From contig NZ_LPVY01000012.1 of NCBI RefSeq assembly GCF_001613805.1, positions 178,547 through 242,546 of the forward strand: DNA of 64,000 bases, given 5' to 3'. Within the stretch, counting starts at the first letter, position 1. Every line of letters begins with the position of its first letter. The translations under genes and the position numbers were made by a program. The notes beneath the pieces were generated by a model. The model saw only the letters and a program-made list of their open reading frames with translations. It searched no databases and was not told where the DNA came from. Positions 18,676-27,782 of this stretch are shown piece after piece. The DNA is from Thalassospira lucentensis. Its GTDB lineage: Bacteria; Pseudomonadota; Alphaproteobacteria; Rhodospirillales; Thalassospiraceae.

Positions 18676-19218
18676 ATGCAGAACAAGCCGGTCCTCAATT
18701 CCGTTTTCGAAGCCGTTTTTCGCCTGATTGATCATGCGCTGAACGATAACGAATATCTGCAACCGCAAAAGCTTCATCGTCTGCTGTATCTTGCACAGGC
18801 CTATTACGGTGCGAATTATCATGGTCGGATGTTGATGCCCGCCATATTTGTCGCTGATGATATCGGACCAATTGAACCCAATGTTTATGCAGTGATGGAA
18901 GAAAGCCGTCCGGATGTGCGGCTTAAATCGGTTGATCCCAAAACGCAGCATTTCATTGAAAGCATCTGGTCGCAGTTCGGCCATCACTCGGTCGAACATC
19001 TCAGCGAGACCGTGCGCAATCATCCACCTTATCTTGATGCCTATAAACAGGCACCGGGGACGCTGATCCCGTTTCAGGTGATGGTCGATTTTTATGCCTC
19101 TGTCCGCAAAAGTGCCACCACGCCCGAGGCAAAGGAAGTCGTCCGCCCGCGCGTCATGCGGTCGCACAAGGGTAAGCCGGTCGCGACCACTGACTGGTTG
19201 CCCCGCCGTATTAAATAA
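18676..19218 (+). CDS. Panacea (SocA-like, DUF4065) domain protein
   Basis: A 180-residue protein. Residues 1-90 match the Panacea/SocA pattern: a helical start, then LQPQKLHRLLYLAQAYYGANY, MLMPAIFVADDIGPIEPNVYAVM, and later FIESIWSQFGHHSVEHLSE. Panacea domains are known as antitoxin modules in several toxin-antitoxin systems, and SocA of Caulobacter is a proteolytic adaptor antitoxin. No obvious small toxin gene flanks it. A housekeeping adaptor role is equally possible. The last 40 residues are basic and probably disordered. Confidence 0.7.
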   Translation: MQNKPVLNSVFEAVFRLIDHALNDNEYLQPQKLHRLLYLAQAYYGANYHGRMLMPAIFVADDIGPIEPNVYAVMEESRPDVRLKSVDPKTQHFIESIWSQFGHHSVEHLSETVRNHPPYLDAYKQAPGTLIPFQVMVDFYASVRKSATTPEAKEVVRPRVMRSHKGKPVATTDWLPRRIK

Positions 19219-19246
19219 CCGATCAAATCGTCACGATTGCAGATGA

Positions 19247-20302
19247 TTATTGGCCGATATTCATGTCTTCGCACGGATCGGTGCGTGGCAGGTCATTGGT
19301 AAACCACATGAAATCCGCAATATCTTCCGATCCCATCCGCAGGGCATAGTCATTCACCCCCGGAAGGTTTTCGCCCGGATCGTCGGCCTCGACCAGGATG
19401 ACGACCGCAATGTCATTATCGGTCAAATCTGGTGAATAACGACGCAGGTGATAGGGCACGGCGATATCGTCGCGCACATGCATGGCACCGGCAATCAGGA
19501 ATGCGCCATCCCTGCTGCCGGCATTATGTGCATCAATCATCGCACGGGCCAGCGAGGCATCGCGGGCAAACTGCACAAGCGAGAAAGCAGGCAGTTGCGA
19601 TTTGGGCAGCATATTGCAGTGACCCTCGGCAATTTCCTGATCAAAGCGCGCGGCAATGTCATCGGGCAGGGGCGGTAATGCAAGCTTTTCTGCAAGCTCT
19701 GTCGGCAGGGCGCTGATACCTTCGCTGATCATGGGGCGCAGGACATTCTGGGGCAGGTTGCCAGCAACCATAGATAACCCGTTTTCCCGGGCTGCCTCGG
19801 CAATCGGGGCATAGTCGTGCCAGGAAGGCCAGCCGCTCTCACCCCAATTCATTTCACTGCCGAGTTCATCGGGGGATACAGTCTGCCACGCCTGATCAAG
19901 GCTTTCCTGCTGGTCGCGATTAAACATTTCCCAGACAACCGCCCGCTTGGTGTTTTCGCGTTTGCTTAGCGCGCGGACCAATTGGGCCTGATGATGGTGG
20001 TGGATCGGGTTGTCATGTTTTTCACCAATCAGGACAAAACGGCTCCCGGCAAGGCGCGAAACCATGTCGTCAAACATGACATAGCGCTGTCCGGCCATAT
20101 CAAAGATCAGTCCGGGGGCCGGTGGCAGGGCATCCGCATCGGGAATATCACGAACGCTTGCCGGTTGGCTTGGCCCGGCGGCTTGTGCCTGTGCCGACCG
20201 AACCGAAAATTCCGTCGCCGCGATCATTGCCGTTACGGCAAGACACAGTGAAAATGACTGTTTGAAACAATATCGTGTGCGGGCACGAAACGCAGTTTTC
20301 AT
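19247..20302 (-). CDS. ChaN-family (haem-binding lipoprotein-like) protein
   Basis: About 351 residues with an N-terminal export signal (LCLAVTAMIAATEFSVRSAQAQA). The family core starts near residue 85: SRFVLIGEKHDNPIHHHHQ, then RAVVWEMFNRDQQESLDQAW, NWGESGWPSWHDYAPI and later FLIAGAMHVRDDIAVPYHLRR. ChaN-like proteins bind haem and are implicated in iron acquisition. A lipobox Cys is not evident, so this one is probably periplasmic rather than lipidated. ATG 20302 directly follows an in-frame GTG. Confidence 0.8.
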   Translation of the reverse strand: MKTAFRARTRYCFKQSFSLCLAVTAMIAATEFSVRSAQAQAAGPSQPASVRDIPDADALPPAPGLIFDMAGQRYVMFDDMVSRLAGSRFVLIGEKHDNPIHHHHQAQLVRALSKRENTKRAVVWEMFNRDQQESLDQAWQTVSPDELGSEMNWGESGWPSWHDYAPIAEAARENGLSMVAGNLPQNVLRPMISEGISALPTELAEKLALPPLPDDIAARFDQEIAEGHCNMLPKSQLPAFSLVQFARDASLARAMIDAHNAGSRDGAFLIAGAMHVRDDIAVPYHLRRYSPDLTDNDIAVVILVEADDPGENLPGVNDYALRMGSEDIADFMWFTNDLPRTDPCEDMNIGQ

Positions 20303-20350
20303 CACGCGTGGAATTTCCAGTCCATTGATTGGCCAATTTACAATCCGACT

Positions 20351-21508
20351 TTATTTACTCAAAGTCAGGGCGGTTTCAATATCATGGATCAAGTCATTGA
20401 TATCTTCGATACCAACAGACAAACGCAACAGATCATCGGGCACCGGGCTTGTCGGGCCTTCGACCGACGATCTGTGTTCGATCAGGCTTTCGACCCCGCC
20501 AAGTGATGTCGCGCGTTTAAACAGCTTGCACTGATTATGGAAATCCACGGCCCGCGCGCCGCCACCCTTGACCCGGATCGACATCATGCCGCCAAAGCCG
20601 CCATTCATCTGGCGTTTGGCAATGTCATGGCCGACATGGCTTTCAAGGCCGGGATACTGGACCTGTGCGACTTCGGGGTGGTTTTCGAAATGGCGTGCAA
20701 TCGCCATCGCATTGGCACTGGCCCGTTCGACGCGGATTGACAGGGTGCGCATACCACGCAAAAGAAGCCATGCTTCGAACACGCCCAGAACTCCGCCGCC
20801 GCCAGCATGCTGTTTGCAGACCCGTTGCCAGAATTCGCTGTCCTTGTTTGCGGTGGTCAGGGTGCCTGCCAGAACGTCGCTATGCCCGTTCAGATATTTG
20901 GTGGCCGAATGCATGACGATATCAGCACCCAGTTCAATCGGGCGGGTCAGAAGTGGCGTGGCAACCGTATTATCGACCGCAACAATCGCACCGGCCTTGT
21001 GCGCGGCGTCGGCAACGGCCGCGATATCGGTGATCTGCCAATCCGGGTTGGCGGGCGTTTCCAGCCAGACCATTTTTGTTTTACCCGGCTTGATATGGCT
21101 GACCCAATCGGCTGTGTCGCCATTGTCAACGAAATCAAATGTCAGACCGGCGCGCACACCGCTATCAAGCATGAAACTGCGCAGTGCCCAGTACATCACC
21201 CTTGGCGCGACGACATGATCACCCGGCGACAGTGCATGCAGCAACGCAACCGCGGCGGCCATGCCCGATGCGAAAAGCCGCGTCTGTGCGCCGCCTTCCA
21301 GCGCATCAAGAACCGCACAGGCCTGATCATAGGTCGGGTTGTCGGTCCGGGTATAGCAACGGCCATCGTGATAGCTAAGATCGGTATTGCGTTCGAATGT
21401 GGTCGAGGGATAGATCGGCGGGGTAACCGAACGGGTGGTTTCTTCGACCCAGCCCAGTGCCTGGGCTGTGATGGTTGCAGGTTGCTGTTTCTTGTTATCG
21501 GCAGACAT
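20351..21508 (-). CDS. metC: Cystathionine beta-lyase-type PLP enzyme
   Basis: A member of the Cys/Met-metabolism PLP enzymes, which cleave cystathionine to homocysteine or act as gamma-synthases or lyases. Visible features are TPPIYPSTTFERN, the phosphate-binding ASGMAAAVALLHAL, VDNTVATPLLTRPIELGAD, and the PLP-lysine motif SATKYLNGHSDVLAGT. The end has GGVESLIEHRSSVEGP and SVGIEDINDL. ATG 21508 has AGGTG before it; ATG 21532 would add eight residues. Exact reaction within the family is uncertain. A second, distinct member lies at 47842-49026. Confidence 0.85.
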   Translation of the reverse strand: MSADNKKQQPATITAQALGWVEETTRSVTPPIYPSTTFERNTDLSYHDGRCYTRTDNPTYDQACAVLDALEGGAQTRLFASGMAAAVALLHALSPGDHVVAPRVMYWALRSFMLDSGVRAGLTFDFVDNGDTADWVSHIKPGKTKMVWLETPANPDWQITDIAAVADAAHKAGAIVAVDNTVATPLLTRPIELGADIVMHSATKYLNGHSDVLAGTLTTANKDSEFWQRVCKQHAGGGGVLGVFEAWLLLRGMRTLSIRVERASANAMAIARHFENHPEVAQVQYPGLESHVGHDIAKRQMNGGFGGMMSIRVKGGGARAVDFHNQCKLFKRATSLGGVESLIEHRSSVEGPTSPVPDDLLRLSVGIEDINDLIHDIETALTLSK

Positions 21509-21601
21509 GGTGGCACCTGATTTTGTTGTCATTTATTGCCACGCAACATAACGTGGAACGCGCCACATCCCAAAACGAAAACAAGAGAACGACCCATTCA
21601 A

Positions 21602-22924
21602 ATGCCCCACACACCGAACGCCCCTCAAATTGACCTTCCTGAACAATGCGATGTCGTCGTCATTGGTGGCGGGATTCACGGTTCTTCCAGCGCCTATTAC
21701 CTTGCCAAGGCGGGCATGAAGGTTGTCCTTCTGGAAAAGGATACCATCGCCTCGCATCAGTCCGGGCGGGCATGGGGTTTTGTTCGCCAGCAGGGCCGCG
21801 ATCCGGTTGAATTGCCCCTGATGATCGAATGCAACCGTATCTGGCAGGGGCTTGAAAAGGAACTGGACGCTGATCTGGAATGGCGGCAGGGCGGGGTCAT
21901 GTTTGTTGCCCGCGATGATGCGGAAATGGCCGAATTTGAACAATGGATCGAAGACGCAAAAGGATTTGATATCGAAACGCAGGTGCTTGATCCCAAGGGT
22001 GTCGCCCGGATCGCACCGGGCATCACGCGCCCCGGTGTCGGCGGGATTTATACGCCCTCTGACGGGCAGGCGGAGCCCAAAAAGGCCGCCCCTGCCATCG
22101 CAAAACGTGCTGGTGAACTTGGTGCGGTCATCGCCGAGGGCTGCGGTGCCATTGGCATTGAAACGAGTGGCGGTGCAGTCAGTTCGGTGATATCCGAACG
22201 TGGCGAGATCAAATGCAAATATGTCATCTGTGCTGCTGGTGCGGCGACGCATAAATTCGTTGCCAAATTCGGACGCCGTCTGCCGCAGCAAACCACGCGT
22301 GGTACGGTGATCCGTACAACTCCGGTGCCGGATATTTCGGCCGCCGGAACGCTGGCATCCGGCCTTGCGTTTCGTCAGCGCGCCGATGGTTCGATGAATA
22401 TCGCCGACGAGTTCATGACCGATCTGGATTTGACATTGGGCCGGTTCAAATATGCCCGCGATTTTGCGCCGGGCCTGTTTGCCAACTGGGCGACCTTCAA
22501 ATTCCATCTGAACAGGCGGTTTGTTGATGATCTGGTCGATCGCCTGCCGGGTTCGGCGGCATCACAGCAGCCATTGATCGGTCGCCGCGAAAATCAGGCA
22601 CAGCCATACGAAGTGCGGGTGAAGAACGCGATGGCCAATTTGCAAAAGGTCTTTCCGCAAATCAAACAGGTGGGTGTTGTCGACAAGTGGGCTGGCGATA
22701 TCGACGTCACCCCCGATGCGGTGCCGGTGATCGATCAGTTCGACAATCCCAAACATTTCTTTGTCGCCACCGGTTTTTCCGGCCACGGATTTGCCATGGG
22801 GCCGGTGGTCGGCAAGGTGCTGGCGGACTGGATCACAACCGGGCAGCCATCCATTACCCTTGCCGGGATGGAGCTTTCACGGTTTGAGGATGGCACCATT
22901 CGCAAGCCGCGTACGCGGGTCTGA
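21602..22924 (+). CDS. FAD-dependent oxidoreductase, DAO (D-amino-acid/glycine oxidase-like) family
   Basis: About 440 residues. The N-terminus carries the Rossmann motif DVVVIGGGIHGSSSAYYLAKAG and then VVLLEKDTIASHQSGRAWG. This resembles amine and amino-acid oxidases or dehydrogenases of the DAO family. Near the C-terminus ATGFSGHGFAMGPVVG closes the FAD site. ATG 21602 was chosen; ATG 21536 is in frame but its extra residues look non-family. The gene is divergent from metC. The substrate is unknown. Confidence 0.85.
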   Translation: MPHTPNAPQIDLPEQCDVVVIGGGIHGSSSAYYLAKAGMKVVLLEKDTIASHQSGRAWGFVRQQGRDPVELPLMIECNRIWQGLEKELDADLEWRQGGVMFVARDDAEMAEFEQWIEDAKGFDIETQVLDPKGVARIAPGITRPGVGGIYTPSDGQAEPKKAAPAIAKRAGELGAVIAEGCGAIGIETSGGAVSSVISERGEIKCKYVICAAGAATHKFVAKFGRRLPQQTTRGTVIRTTPVPDISAAGTLASGLAFRQRADGSMNIADEFMTDLDLTLGRFKYARDFAPGLFANWATFKFHLNRRFVDDLVDRLPGSAASQQPLIGRRENQAQPYEVRVKNAMANLQKVFPQIKQVGVVDKWAGDIDVTPDAVPVIDQFDNPKHFFVATGFSGHGFAMGPVVGKVLADWITTGQPSITLAGMELSRFEDGTIRKPRTRV

Positions 22925-23002
22925 TTTTATCTGGACGAGGAATGACCTGATGTCGGGGCCGTTTAAACGGTCTTGACGCAGGGTATCTCCCGTGCAATTA
23001 AA

Positions 23003-23022
23003 TGATATGTTATAACATAACA
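23003..23022. promoter_or_regulatory. Zur-like operator
   Basis: TGATATGTTATAACATAACA contains a perfect 12-base palindrome, ATGTTATAACAT, at 23007-23018. It matches 18 of 20 bases of the box at 42198-42217 beside the zur gene. It ends 18 bases before the ATG of the DUF4198 gene. TTGACG at 22973-22978 could be the -35 of the controlled promoter. Confidence 0.7.
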
Positions 23023-23040
23023 TTTAATTTGAGGTTCATA

Positions 23041-23769
23041 ATGAAATTTGCATCGGTCGTCGGTGTTGGTCTGGCTCTTTTCGGAGCGGCACAAATCGCC
23101 AATGCGCACGGCGTCTGGGTTGCGCAGCGCTGGGATGAATATGGAATTATCTATGGTCACGGGGCCGAGGATAATGACTATGATCCGGCCAAAATCAAAT
23201 CGGTTACGGTTCTGACCGAAGACGGCAAAGCCAGCGAAGGCAAGGTCGAGGCCCGCGATACCCATGCCATGATCGTACCGGGTGAGGATGCGGCCATTGT
23301 CCTGATCGATTTCGATAACGGCTTTTATACCGAGGGACCGGACGGCAAATGGGTCAATCAGCCCAAATCAGCCGTCGAGGGGGCAAAACAGGCGGGCCAT
23401 TATCTGAAACATTCGGTTTCACTGCTGCATATTCATGGCGATATCCCTGCCTTGCCAGCACAGCCGTTGCAGATCGTGCCACTTTCCAATCCGACCGAAC
23501 TTGAAGCGGGTGACGATTTCAAGGTCCGGGTGCTTTATGATGGCAAGCCCCTGCCGGGTGTTGCGATCATTCCCGATTATGTCAATCTGGCCGAAACCCT
23601 GATTGGTGAAACCGATCAGGATGGCATTGCCGATATCACCGTGCGCAATGACGGGCTGAATGTTGTTGCGGTCAAACATTCCGTTCCGCTTGAAAACAAT
23701 GCGGATGCGGACCTGATCCAGCATTTCGCAACCCTGTCATTCACCGCAGGGGGCGAGCACAGCCACTAG
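23041..23769 (+). CDS. Periplasmic DUF4198-type protein, probably metal related
   Basis: A 242-residue exported protein. The signal peptide MKFASVVGVGLALFGAAQIANA is followed by a mature N-terminus beginning HGVWV, which would expose an N-terminal His. Later LKHSVSLLHIHGDIPALPAQPLQIVPLSNP and a C-terminal GGEHSH add His residues. The pattern resembles DUF4198/NikM-like proteins, which often sit with metal transporters. The Zur-like operator immediately upstream suggests a role in zinc handling, which is inference. A GAGG sequence precedes the ATG, and a strong terminator follows, so it is a single-gene unit. Confidence 0.8.
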   Translation: MKFASVVGVGLALFGAAQIANAHGVWVAQRWDEYGIIYGHGAEDNDYDPAKIKSVTVLTEDGKASEGKVEARDTHAMIVPGEDAAIVLIDFDNGFYTEGPDGKWVNQPKSAVEGAKQAGHYLKHSVSLLHIHGDIPALPAQPLQIVPLSNPTELEAGDDFKVRVLYDGKPLPGVAIIPDYVNLAETLIGETDQDGIADITVRNDGLNVVAVKHSVPLENNADADLIQHFATLSFTAGGEHSH

Positions 23770-23836
23770 TCAATTCCCATAGCCGAAAACGCGTTTGCAG
23801 TTCTCTCAAACATTGTGATCGCGTTTTGCGGCTAAC

Positions 23837-23879
23837 GAAGACCGGCAACGATCTGCACGTTGCCGGTCTTCACCTTTTT
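23837..23879 (+). terminator. Intrinsic terminator of the DUF4198 gene
   Basis: GAAGACCGGCAACG at 23837-23850 pairs perfectly with CGTTGCCGGTCTTC at 23858-23871, loop of 7, followed by ACCTTTTT. The tail touches the stop codon of the convergent hydrolase gene. Confidence 0.85.
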
Positions 23880-24921
23880 ACTGGGCTGCTTCCGTTTCGT
23901 TATCCGCGTTTATCGGATGGCTGATTTTGCCGGGAAAGAAGCGTGTTGCCCCAACGGGGGCTGCAATGAAATCATTGTCGGCAATGCCGGCTTCCCTGCG
24001 CGCCGATGCCAGCCGCAATGGCGGTTCGTCAACCGGCTCCGCGGTCAGGACGAACGTGCCCCAATGAATGGCAAGCGCCTGTTTGACGCCCATCACCTGC
24101 ATGATCTGAACGGCTTCTTCGGGGTTGGTGTGGGCATGACGCATGAAATCGCTGGGTTCATAGGCCCCGATCGGGATCAGGCCGAAATCGATCCCGCCAT
24201 ATTGTTCGCCCATTTCGGCAAAAAGCCGTTCGTTCCAGCCGGTATCACCGACGAAATAGAAACGATAGCCGTCGGCGAATTCAAGGATGTATCCACCCCA
24301 CAGCATTTCCTTGCGGTCCTTGGTGGTTCGCGCTGACCAGTGATTGCTTGGCACATGGGTGATTTTCAAATCCCCGTGCGAAAGGCTTTGATCCCAGTCG
24401 AGTTCGCCATAGCGATCCGGGCGGATTCCGGCGGTTTCAAGCAGCACACCGTTTTTCAGCGGCAGGATATAGCGCGGCGCATTGCCGATCTTGCGCAGGC
24501 TGGCAACGTCGAAATGGTCGTAATGATTATGCGACAGCAACACCAGATCAAGCTTGGGCAGTTCATCAATCTGCAATCCCGGCTGGCTGTAGCGTGCGGG
24601 GCCAAGATGGCGGAACGGCGATGCCCGTTTGGCAAAGACCGGATCGGTCAGGATATTAAGCCCGCCATATTGCACCAGAACTGTTGCATGGCCGATCCAG
24701 GTAACTTGCAGGCGTGCCGGGTCCGGATTGTGGATGGCATCCAGATTTGGCGCCTCGGTCGGGATTTTGCCGCGCTGATGTTTGGCTTTCGGCCAGTTTT
24801 CAGCCCCGAAATAACGCCGTTTCATAAAACGCCAGAATGACCGTTTGACCAGATCGGGCAGGGGATAGCGGTTTTCAAATCCGGAATCGGTGTGATGTGG
24901 CGGTCGGTTATCATTCGTCAC
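23878..24921 (-). CDS. NAPE-PLD-like MBL-fold hydrolase
   Basis: A 347-residue protein with the layout of bacterial relatives of N-acyl-phosphatidylethanolamine phospholipase D. It has RLQVTWIGHATVLVQYGGLNILTDP, then FRHLGPARYS, LVLLSHNHYDHFDVASLRK (metal motif HNHYDH), SNHWSARTTKDRKEMLWGGY, YFVGDTGWNE and LIPIGAYEPSDFM. The His and Asp metal ligands of the MBL fold appear intact. Membrane lipid or quorum-signal substrates are possible, but none can be chosen from sequence. There is no signal peptide. Confidence 0.85.
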   Translation of the reverse strand: MTNDNRPPHHTDSGFENRYPLPDLVKRSFWRFMKRRYFGAENWPKAKHQRGKIPTEAPNLDAIHNPDPARLQVTWIGHATVLVQYGGLNILTDPVFAKRASPFRHLGPARYSQPGLQIDELPKLDLVLLSHNHYDHFDVASLRKIGNAPRYILPLKNGVLLETAGIRPDRYGELDWDQSLSHGDLKITHVPSNHWSARTTKDRKEMLWGGYILEFADGYRFYFVGDTGWNERLFAEMGEQYGGIDFGLIPIGAYEPSDFMRHAHTNPEEAVQIMQVMGVKQALAIHWGTFVLTAEPVDEPPLRLASARREAGIADNDFIAAPVGATRFFPGKISHPINADNETEAAQ

Positions 24922-25019
24922 GTGGTCAAATCCCCTGATCGGCTGATTGTTGTTTTGATCCTATCAATGTGTCGCGGATCGGGAATTGTGCAAGTGGGAC
25001 CGCTGTCAGGATTGGGACG

Positions 25020-25054
25020 AAGAAAAGGCCGGAACCGGGGCGGGTTCCGGCCTT
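25020..25054 (-). terminator. Intrinsic terminator of the thiamine-precursor transporter operon
   Basis: AAGGCCGGAACC at 25025-25036 pairs with GGTTCCGGCCTT at 25043-25054. On the minus strand it is followed by TTTTCTTC. It lies about 75 bases after the stop at 25130. Confidence 0.75.
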
Positions 25055-25129
25055 CATGACGACACCTGCTTCTGACCGGTAAAATATCACCGGAGAAATC
25101 AGGTGCCGCGGGGGGAAGGTTCGGGCAGA

Positions 25130-26083
25130 TTATTCGATCACGGTCACGTAGCTATCAAGTGCCGGAGTGGTTTCGATAATACCCTGATCCTTGAGATAGG
25201 TGGCAAAGCGGGCATAGCGGGTCCGGTCAATCGCGGCCGGACGCAAGGCAAAGCGCGGCAGCGTATCGGCCCATGCCTTGATGTTGAGTTCGTCATCAAG
25301 GTTTGGATAGGCGGCGATAAAGGCCTGCCAGCTGTCATCGGGATGGTTAATCAGATACTGAACGCCTTCTTCAAGGGCGGCCAGCATACGGGCAAAGCGC
25401 GGATCATCGGTTTTGTCGTTGCGCACCGTCAGGATCAGTTCGTCATAGGGCGGAACGCCTTCTTCCTCGACATAGAAAGCCTTGCCCGGTTTGCCTTCGA
25501 TTTCCATCTGGTTAAGTTCGAAATTGCGATAGCCGCCAATGATGGCATCGACCTGCCCGGAATAAAGCGATGGTGAGAGCGAGAAATTGACATTGACCAG
25601 CTCGACATCATCAATCGAAACCCCGTATTTGCCCAGCATCGTGCCAAGCAGGGCGTCTTCAAACCCGGCAAGCGAATAGCCGATTTTCTTGCCTTTAAGG
25701 TCGGCGATTTCCTTGATCGGACCGTCTTTTAGCACGATCAGGCTGTTAAGTGGGGTTGCGACCAATGTGCCGATCCGGGTCAGTGGCAGGCCTTCGGCGG
25801 CCTGTACGTGAAGCTGTGGCTGATAATTGACGGCAACGTCACCCTGACCGGCGGCAACAAGACGCGGCGGGGCGGATGGATCGGCCGGTTCGATCAGCTC
25901 GACATCCAGACCATGTCTGGCAAAAAAGCCCTTTTCCTTGGCGACGATCAGCGGTGCGTGATCGGGATTGACGAACCAGTCGAGAAGAATGGTGAGCTTG
26001 TCGGCGGCAAAGGCCGGGCTGGTCATTCCCATCGCAACCGCGCCAATCGTGGCCGCGGTGATCATGGATTTCAGGCGTGACAT
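25130..26083 (-). CDS. thiY: ABC transporter substrate-binding protein, ThiY/NMT1-like
   Basis: A 317-residue periplasmic binding protein of the NMT1/THI5 type, which delivers a thiamine pyrimidine precursor. The signal peptide MITAATIGAVAMGMTSPAFA is followed by DKLTILLDWFVNPDHAPLIVAKEKGFF, the usual opening. GYSLAGFEDALLGTMLGKYG and IIGGYRNFELNQMEIEG lie mid-protein. An AGGAGG at 26091-26096 fixes the ATG at 26083. It is the third gene of an operon under a TPP riboswitch, which supports import of formylaminopyrimidine or a similar thiamine intermediate. Confidence 0.88.
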   Translation of the reverse strand: MSRLKSMITAATIGAVAMGMTSPAFAADKLTILLDWFVNPDHAPLIVAKEKGFFARHGLDVELIEPADPSAPPRLVAAGQGDVAVNYQPQLHVQAAEGLPLTRIGTLVATPLNSLIVLKDGPIKEIADLKGKKIGYSLAGFEDALLGTMLGKYGVSIDDVELVNVNFSLSPSLYSGQVDAIIGGYRNFELNQMEIEGKPGKAFYVEEEGVPPYDELILTVRNDKTDDPRFARMLAALEEGVQYLINHPDDSWQAFIAAYPNLDDELNIKAWADTLPRFALRPAAIDRTRYARFATYLKDQGIIETTPALDSYVTVIE

Positions 26084-26154
26084 GGATGAACCTCCTATCG
26101 GATATCGGATATATTTGTGATGTTCTGCCCCGCGGTTTTCGCGGGGAATTCGGT

Positions 26155-26952
26155 TTATTTTGCCGGTTTCAGGCTGTCGGGCTGCCAGGGCAAAGCCGCA
26201 CGTAACGCCCGGTCGACAAGGAAATATTGCGTGATTGAAAAGGCACACAGGATCAGCAGGCAGGCAAAGACCATATCGATCTGAACCCGTGCATTGGCAT
26301 GCAGCATCAGATAGCCAAGGCCATGACTTGACCCGACCCATTCGCCGATCACAGCCCCGATGGGGGCAACTGCGGTTGCGACCCGAAAGCCCGAGGCAAA
26401 TGAAGGCAGTGCGGCGGGCAGGCGCACATGGGTCAGCAATCGCCAGCGGCTGGCACCCATGGTGCGGGCAAGGTCGAGAAAGCCCGGTTCGGTGCGCGAT
26501 AACCCGTCAAAAAACGCGACGGTGACAGGGAAGAAAATGATCAGGGCCGCCATGGCGATTTTTGAGCCCAGACCAAAGCCCAGCCATAATACCAGAAGGG
26601 GGGCCAGCGCAAAAAACGGGATCGCCTGCGACACCAGCAGGATCGGCATCAGCCAGAACCGGACGGGGGCGAAAAGCGCCATCGGAAGGGCTGCCAAGGC
26701 GCCCAGTGCCGCCCCGGCAAAAAGCCCGATCACGGTTTCGGCAATCGTGTATCTGGCATGGTCAAGCAACACGTCATGACGCTTGATCAGGGTCAGCCAG
26801 ACTTCATAGGGCGCGGGCAGCATATATTTTGGCGCGCCGGTCATGGTCACAACAATCTGCCATGTCGCGATCAGCGCGCCGATGATGATGACGGGCCGGG
26901 CGAGTTTCAGCAGGCGCCGTTCGGTAAGCGGAGTGCGGGATGTCTTATTCAT
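26155..26952 (-). CDS. thiX: ABC transporter permease, ThiX-like
   Basis: A 265-residue inner-membrane permease with about six helices and the ABC-permease EAA-type loop, FLDLARTMGASRWRLLTHVRLPAALPSFASG. The downstream GAVIGEWVGSSHGLGYLM is typical of the NitT/TauT/Thi permease group. Its start overlaps the upstream ATPase stop by four bases (ATGA), showing tight translational coupling. The substrate assignment rests on the TPP riboswitch and the ThiY-like partner. Confidence 0.88.
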   Translation of the reverse strand: MNKTSRTPLTERRLLKLARPVIIIGALIATWQIVVTMTGAPKYMLPAPYEVWLTLIKRHDVLLDHARYTIAETVIGLFAGAALGALAALPMALFAPVRFWLMPILLVSQAIPFFALAPLLVLWLGFGLGSKIAMAALIIFFPVTVAFFDGLSRTEPGFLDLARTMGASRWRLLTHVRLPAALPSFASGFRVATAVAPIGAVIGEWVGSSHGLGYLMLHANARVQIDMVFACLLILCAFSITQYFLVDRALRAALPWQPDSLKPAK

Positions 26953-27773
26953 GCCGTTCCCTCCGCCCGGTTGAGTTCCTCGGCGGTGGCGCCAAGCTGT
27001 CGGAGCAGTTCAGCCTGATGGCGGAGTATTTCCGGATCGGTGACATCGCGCGGGATGCTGCCCGCCGGAAGGATGGCTTCACTCAGGACCGCCGGGGTAC
27101 CGCGCAGGACATGAACGCGATCCCCGATCCGAAGCGCTTCGAGCGGATCATGGGTGACCAGCAAAACCGTTTTGCCGCGCAATACCCGTGCGGCAAGGTC
27201 CTGAAGGCGCATGCGGTTAAGCGGATCAAGGGCGGAAAAGGGTTCATCCATCAGGACAACCGGACGGTCTTCCATCAGGGTGCGGGCAAGGGCGGCACGC
27301 TGCTTCATGCCGCCGGAAAGTTCGGCCGGGCGCAGGTGGGCGGCGTCTGATAACCCGACCTTGGCAATCAGCGCATCGGCGCGCGCAAGATCGGGGCGTT
27401 GATTGCGAAGTACCGCCCCCAGAACGACATTTTCCCGGACGTTCCGCCACGGCAGAAGCAAATCCTGCTGCGCCATATAGGCAACCCGGCCCAAAAGCGG
27501 CCTGCCATCCGAGCAGGTAATATCCCCGCCCGCCTCGCCATCGACCAGCCCGGCGAGATAGCGCAACAATGTGCTTTTGCCGACACCGGATGGGCCCAGC
27601 AGACAGGTGATGCTGCTGGCGGGTAGGGTCAGATCAAGATCATGGAAAATATCGTCGCCGTTAAAGGCCACCCGACCACCGTGCAGATGAATATCAAACG
27701 GCGTCGTATTTCCCGACATGACTGGGGGATTTGGGGATGTTGCCGGTTTCGGCACTGGTTCTGTCTTGCGCAT
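26949..27773 (-). CDS. thiZ: ABC transporter ATP-binding protein, ThiZ-like
   Basis: A 274-residue ATPase. Walker A is GPSGVGKSTLLR near residue 60, the Q-loop lies in YMAQQDLLLPWRN, the signature is LSGGMKQRAALARTL, and Walker B is RPVVLMDEPFSALD with the switch His in LVTHDPLEA. The start at 27773 has AGGAAGGA at 27778-27785, a sequence that merges with the 3' strand of the TPP riboswitch. An in-frame ATG at 27719 is less well placed. It energises the thiXY importer. Confidence 0.88.
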   Translation of the reverse strand: MRKTEPVPKPATSPNPPVMSGNTTPFDIHLHGGRVAFNGDDIFHDLDLTLPASSITCLLGPSGVGKSTLLRYLAGLVDGEAGGDITCSDGRPLLGRVAYMAQQDLLLPWRNVRENVVLGAVLRNQRPDLARADALIAKVGLSDAAHLRPAELSGGMKQRAALARTLMEDRPVVLMDEPFSALDPLNRMRLQDLAARVLRGKTVLLVTHDPLEALRIGDRVHVLRGTPAVLSEAILPAGSIPRDVTDPEILRHQAELLRQLGATAEELNRAEGTA

Positions 27774-27782
27774 GCGATCCTT

